Below, piece by piece: positions 62,639-64,000 of a DNA stretch of 64,000 bases. Numbering within the stretch: the stretch's first letter is position 1; the number at the start of each line of letters is the position of its first letter. The translations under genes and the position numbers were made by a program. A model generated the notes under the pieces. It worked only from the letters and a program-made list of their open reading frames with translations, did not search any database and was not told the origin of the DNA. Source of the stretch: Planctomycetota bacterium (GTDB lineage Bacteria > Planctomycetota > UBA8108 > JACQVS01); contig JANQLS010000049.1 of NCBI GenBank assembly GCA_028280485.1, forward strand, positions 241,953 to 305,952, written 5' to 3'.

Positions 62639-64000
62639 ATGGATCGTTTTCAGATTTTAAGAGTTTCTATCATTTGCTTAATCAGCCTGAGTTCTTTCGG
62701 AACAAAGCTCAGTTCTCAGGACTCCCCTATCCTCGCCGAAAATCTCGGAGCGAACGAGGCTTTCGTCGACGGCGATCATATCTTTTATAAGGTCTTTGAA
62801 TCTTTCTCGAACCAAAATCTAAATGGCGATGGAGACATGAAAGACCTCGTTCTCCACTACAGAAACATTCAGACGGGCGAGGTTGTCAACACGAGAATTG
62901 CGGGCGACTTCCTCTACCAACAAATTCTCTCCAATCGTTGGCTGATCTTAATTGCCCAGGAAGCCGACCAGAGTGAAGATTTAAACGGCGACTCTGATAT
63001 GGCGGATCGAGTCCTCCAAGTTCACGACCTCCAAACTCAGACCACCACCAACTCGAATTTAGCTGTCTCTACTGTCCTTCACAATCGAGAAGGAACTCAG
63101 CTCCTTCTTCGCATCTCTGAAGAGCATCAATTCGAGGATCTCGATGGCAATCGAGAAATTGAGAACGGAAAACAAACTCTTCATATTTATTCACTCGAGA
63201 CCGGGGAGATTAAAAACTTTGGCATCGATGCATTATTTTTTTTAGAAACCGAAACGGAATACCTTTTCTCGATTTTTGAATCCGAAAAAAACGAAGACTA
63301 CAACCAGGATGGTGACCGTGCAGATCCAATATTTCATTTTTTAGACAAAGAAACATTGGAATTGCGAAACACCCAATTTAGTTACGCCGTCACGGGTGCC
63401 TTCAGGTGGACTCCTAAAGTTTTGGAACAGGGTGAATGGTTGTACTTTTTAATACCTGAACGAACTCAAGGCGTTGACTTCAATTCCGATGGCGACCAGG
63501 GAGACTTAGGCGTTCGAGCTTATAACGTTCATTCGAAAGAGATTTTAGAAGTTGCGGCGAGTTCCTTCAATACTACGAAATTCAATAACCACATCGTCGC
63601 TTACGTAGAAAAAGAGTCTATACAGCAGAGGGATCTCAATGAAGACGGTGACACCCATGATCAAGTCACTCATATTCAAAACCTCCTCACCGGCGAAATC
63701 AAAAACCTAAAGGTAGCAGGGTTTCCCGCAGCTTTTCATAATGATTTTGTCATTATTCGGGTGAGTGAAGGAGCTCAAAACGAAGACTTAGATGAAGATG
63801 GCTCCATCTTTGGTGAAGTTTATTTTCGTTATAACCTCGCCACCGATGAACTGACCAATTTACATCTCTTTGGGGGCCCCTCCGACAATGTCATAGTCAC
63901 AGAAGATTCGTGCTTGTTTCTCAACCAGAATGAGTTCAGCCTGAAAAGAGATCTCAATGGTGATGGCGATGAGGCCGACCGAAGCATCATAAGGGTTGCC
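62639..64000 (+). CDS. secreted protein with repeated Asp-rich loops (partial)
   Basis: Open from ATG 62639 (GAGAGG nine bases upstream) to the window edge, 454 codons without stop. Signal peptide (LRVSIICLISLSSFGTKLSS). The mature protein holds at least eight Asp-rich loops about 45-80 residues apart: LNGDGDMKD, LNGDSDMAD, LDGNREIEN, YNQDGDRAD, FNSDGDQGD, LNEDGDTHD, LDEDGSIFG and LNGDGDEAD. They look like calcium-binding loops between beta-strand pairs, as in repeat propellers or thrombospondin-3-like units. Function unknown; likely extracellular and calcium-stabilised. Confidence 0.75.
   Translation, partial: MDRFQILRVSIICLISLSSFGTKLSSQDSPILAENLGANEAFVDGDHIFYKVFESFSNQNLNGDGDMKDLVLHYRNIQTGEVVNTRIAGDFLYQQILSNRWLILIAQEADQSEDLNGDSDMADRVLQVHDLQTQTTTNSNLAVSTVLHNREGTQLLLRISEEHQFEDLDGNREIENGKQTLHIYSLETGEIKNFGIDALFFLETETEYLFSIFESEKNEDYNQDGDRADPIFHFLDKETLELRNTQFSYAVTGAFRWTPKVLEQGEWLYFLIPERTQGVDFNSDGDQGDLGVRAYNVHSKEILEVAASSFNTTKFNNHIVAYVEKESIQQRDLNEDGDTHDQVTHIQNLLTGEIKNLKVAGFPAAFHNDFVIIRVSEGAQNEDLDEDGSIFGEVYFRYNLATDELTNLHLFGGPSDNVIVTEDSCLFLNQNEFSLKRDLNGDGDEADRSIIRVA

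Overview
The window looks like a chromosomal segment of a moderate-GC member of the Planctomycetota. Pointers to that phylum are a DUF1501 twin-arginine protein, a secreted sulfatase, a membrane protein with two planctomycete-type cytochrome modules, a stand-alone dockerin-like protein, a MoxR/DUF58/Bat-like operon carrying PQQ, HEAT and prenyltransferase-like repeat proteins, weak Shine-Dalgarno signals and many lipoproteins. No rRNA, tRNA, CRISPR array, transposase or prophage gene was seen.

Layout. 1-6400 (+): end of an unknown gene, two lipoproteins (one a gluzincin-type metalloprotease), the dTDP-sugar genes rfbB, rfbA and rfbC, and a secreted protein. 6700-8240: acyl-CoA ligase. 8380-12180 (+): an accessory block of small proteins (ankyrin, lipoprotein, membrane proteins, DUF7079-like, DUF6559-like). 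12250-16600: dockerin-like protein, membrane cytochrome with an upstream Rrf2 regulator, and a secreted single-CXXCH protein. 16800-22330 (-): histidine genes hisG, a hisD-hisC fusion, hisB and hisA, preceded by a leader peptide with seven consecutive His codons and an intrinsic terminator, which is a clear attenuator. 22600-28000 (-): CYTH, NYN/LON/zinc-ribbon operon, membrane protein and trxB. 28080-36830 (-): an MBL hydrolase and a complete System I cytochrome c maturation set (ccmE, F, H-like, I-like, an orphan, A, B, C, D-like). 37250-43060: small membrane protein, DUF2199, DUF1501, LRR protein and sulfatase. 43061-62105 (-): one tightly packed ten-gene operon running from moxR to a giant PQQ/discoidin protein. 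62639-64000 (+): start of a secreted protein with repeated Asp-rich calcium-binding-like loops.

The intergenic DNA is rich in short palindromic repeats. Several subfamilies consist of a GTAG tetranucleotide plus an imperfect palindrome, the layout of RAYT-associated REP sequences. A second family (core CCCGAAGCG...AGCGAGGG or CCCGGAGCG...AGCGACGGG) occurs as inverted pairs that form either long perfect hairpins or elements of about 145-155 bp with inverted ends. Several GTAG units abut or supply stop codons (hisA is the clearest case). Two loci carry tandem duplications, with units of 106 and 102 bp.

The strongest regulatory finding is the his attenuator: His-run leader peptide, terminator, and a matching antiterminator arm directly after the His codons. 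The main candidates for under-described systems are the ten-gene MoxR/Bat-like operon and the ccm cluster, which has a CxxxY-type CcmE, a CxC-type CcmH and an embedded orphan.
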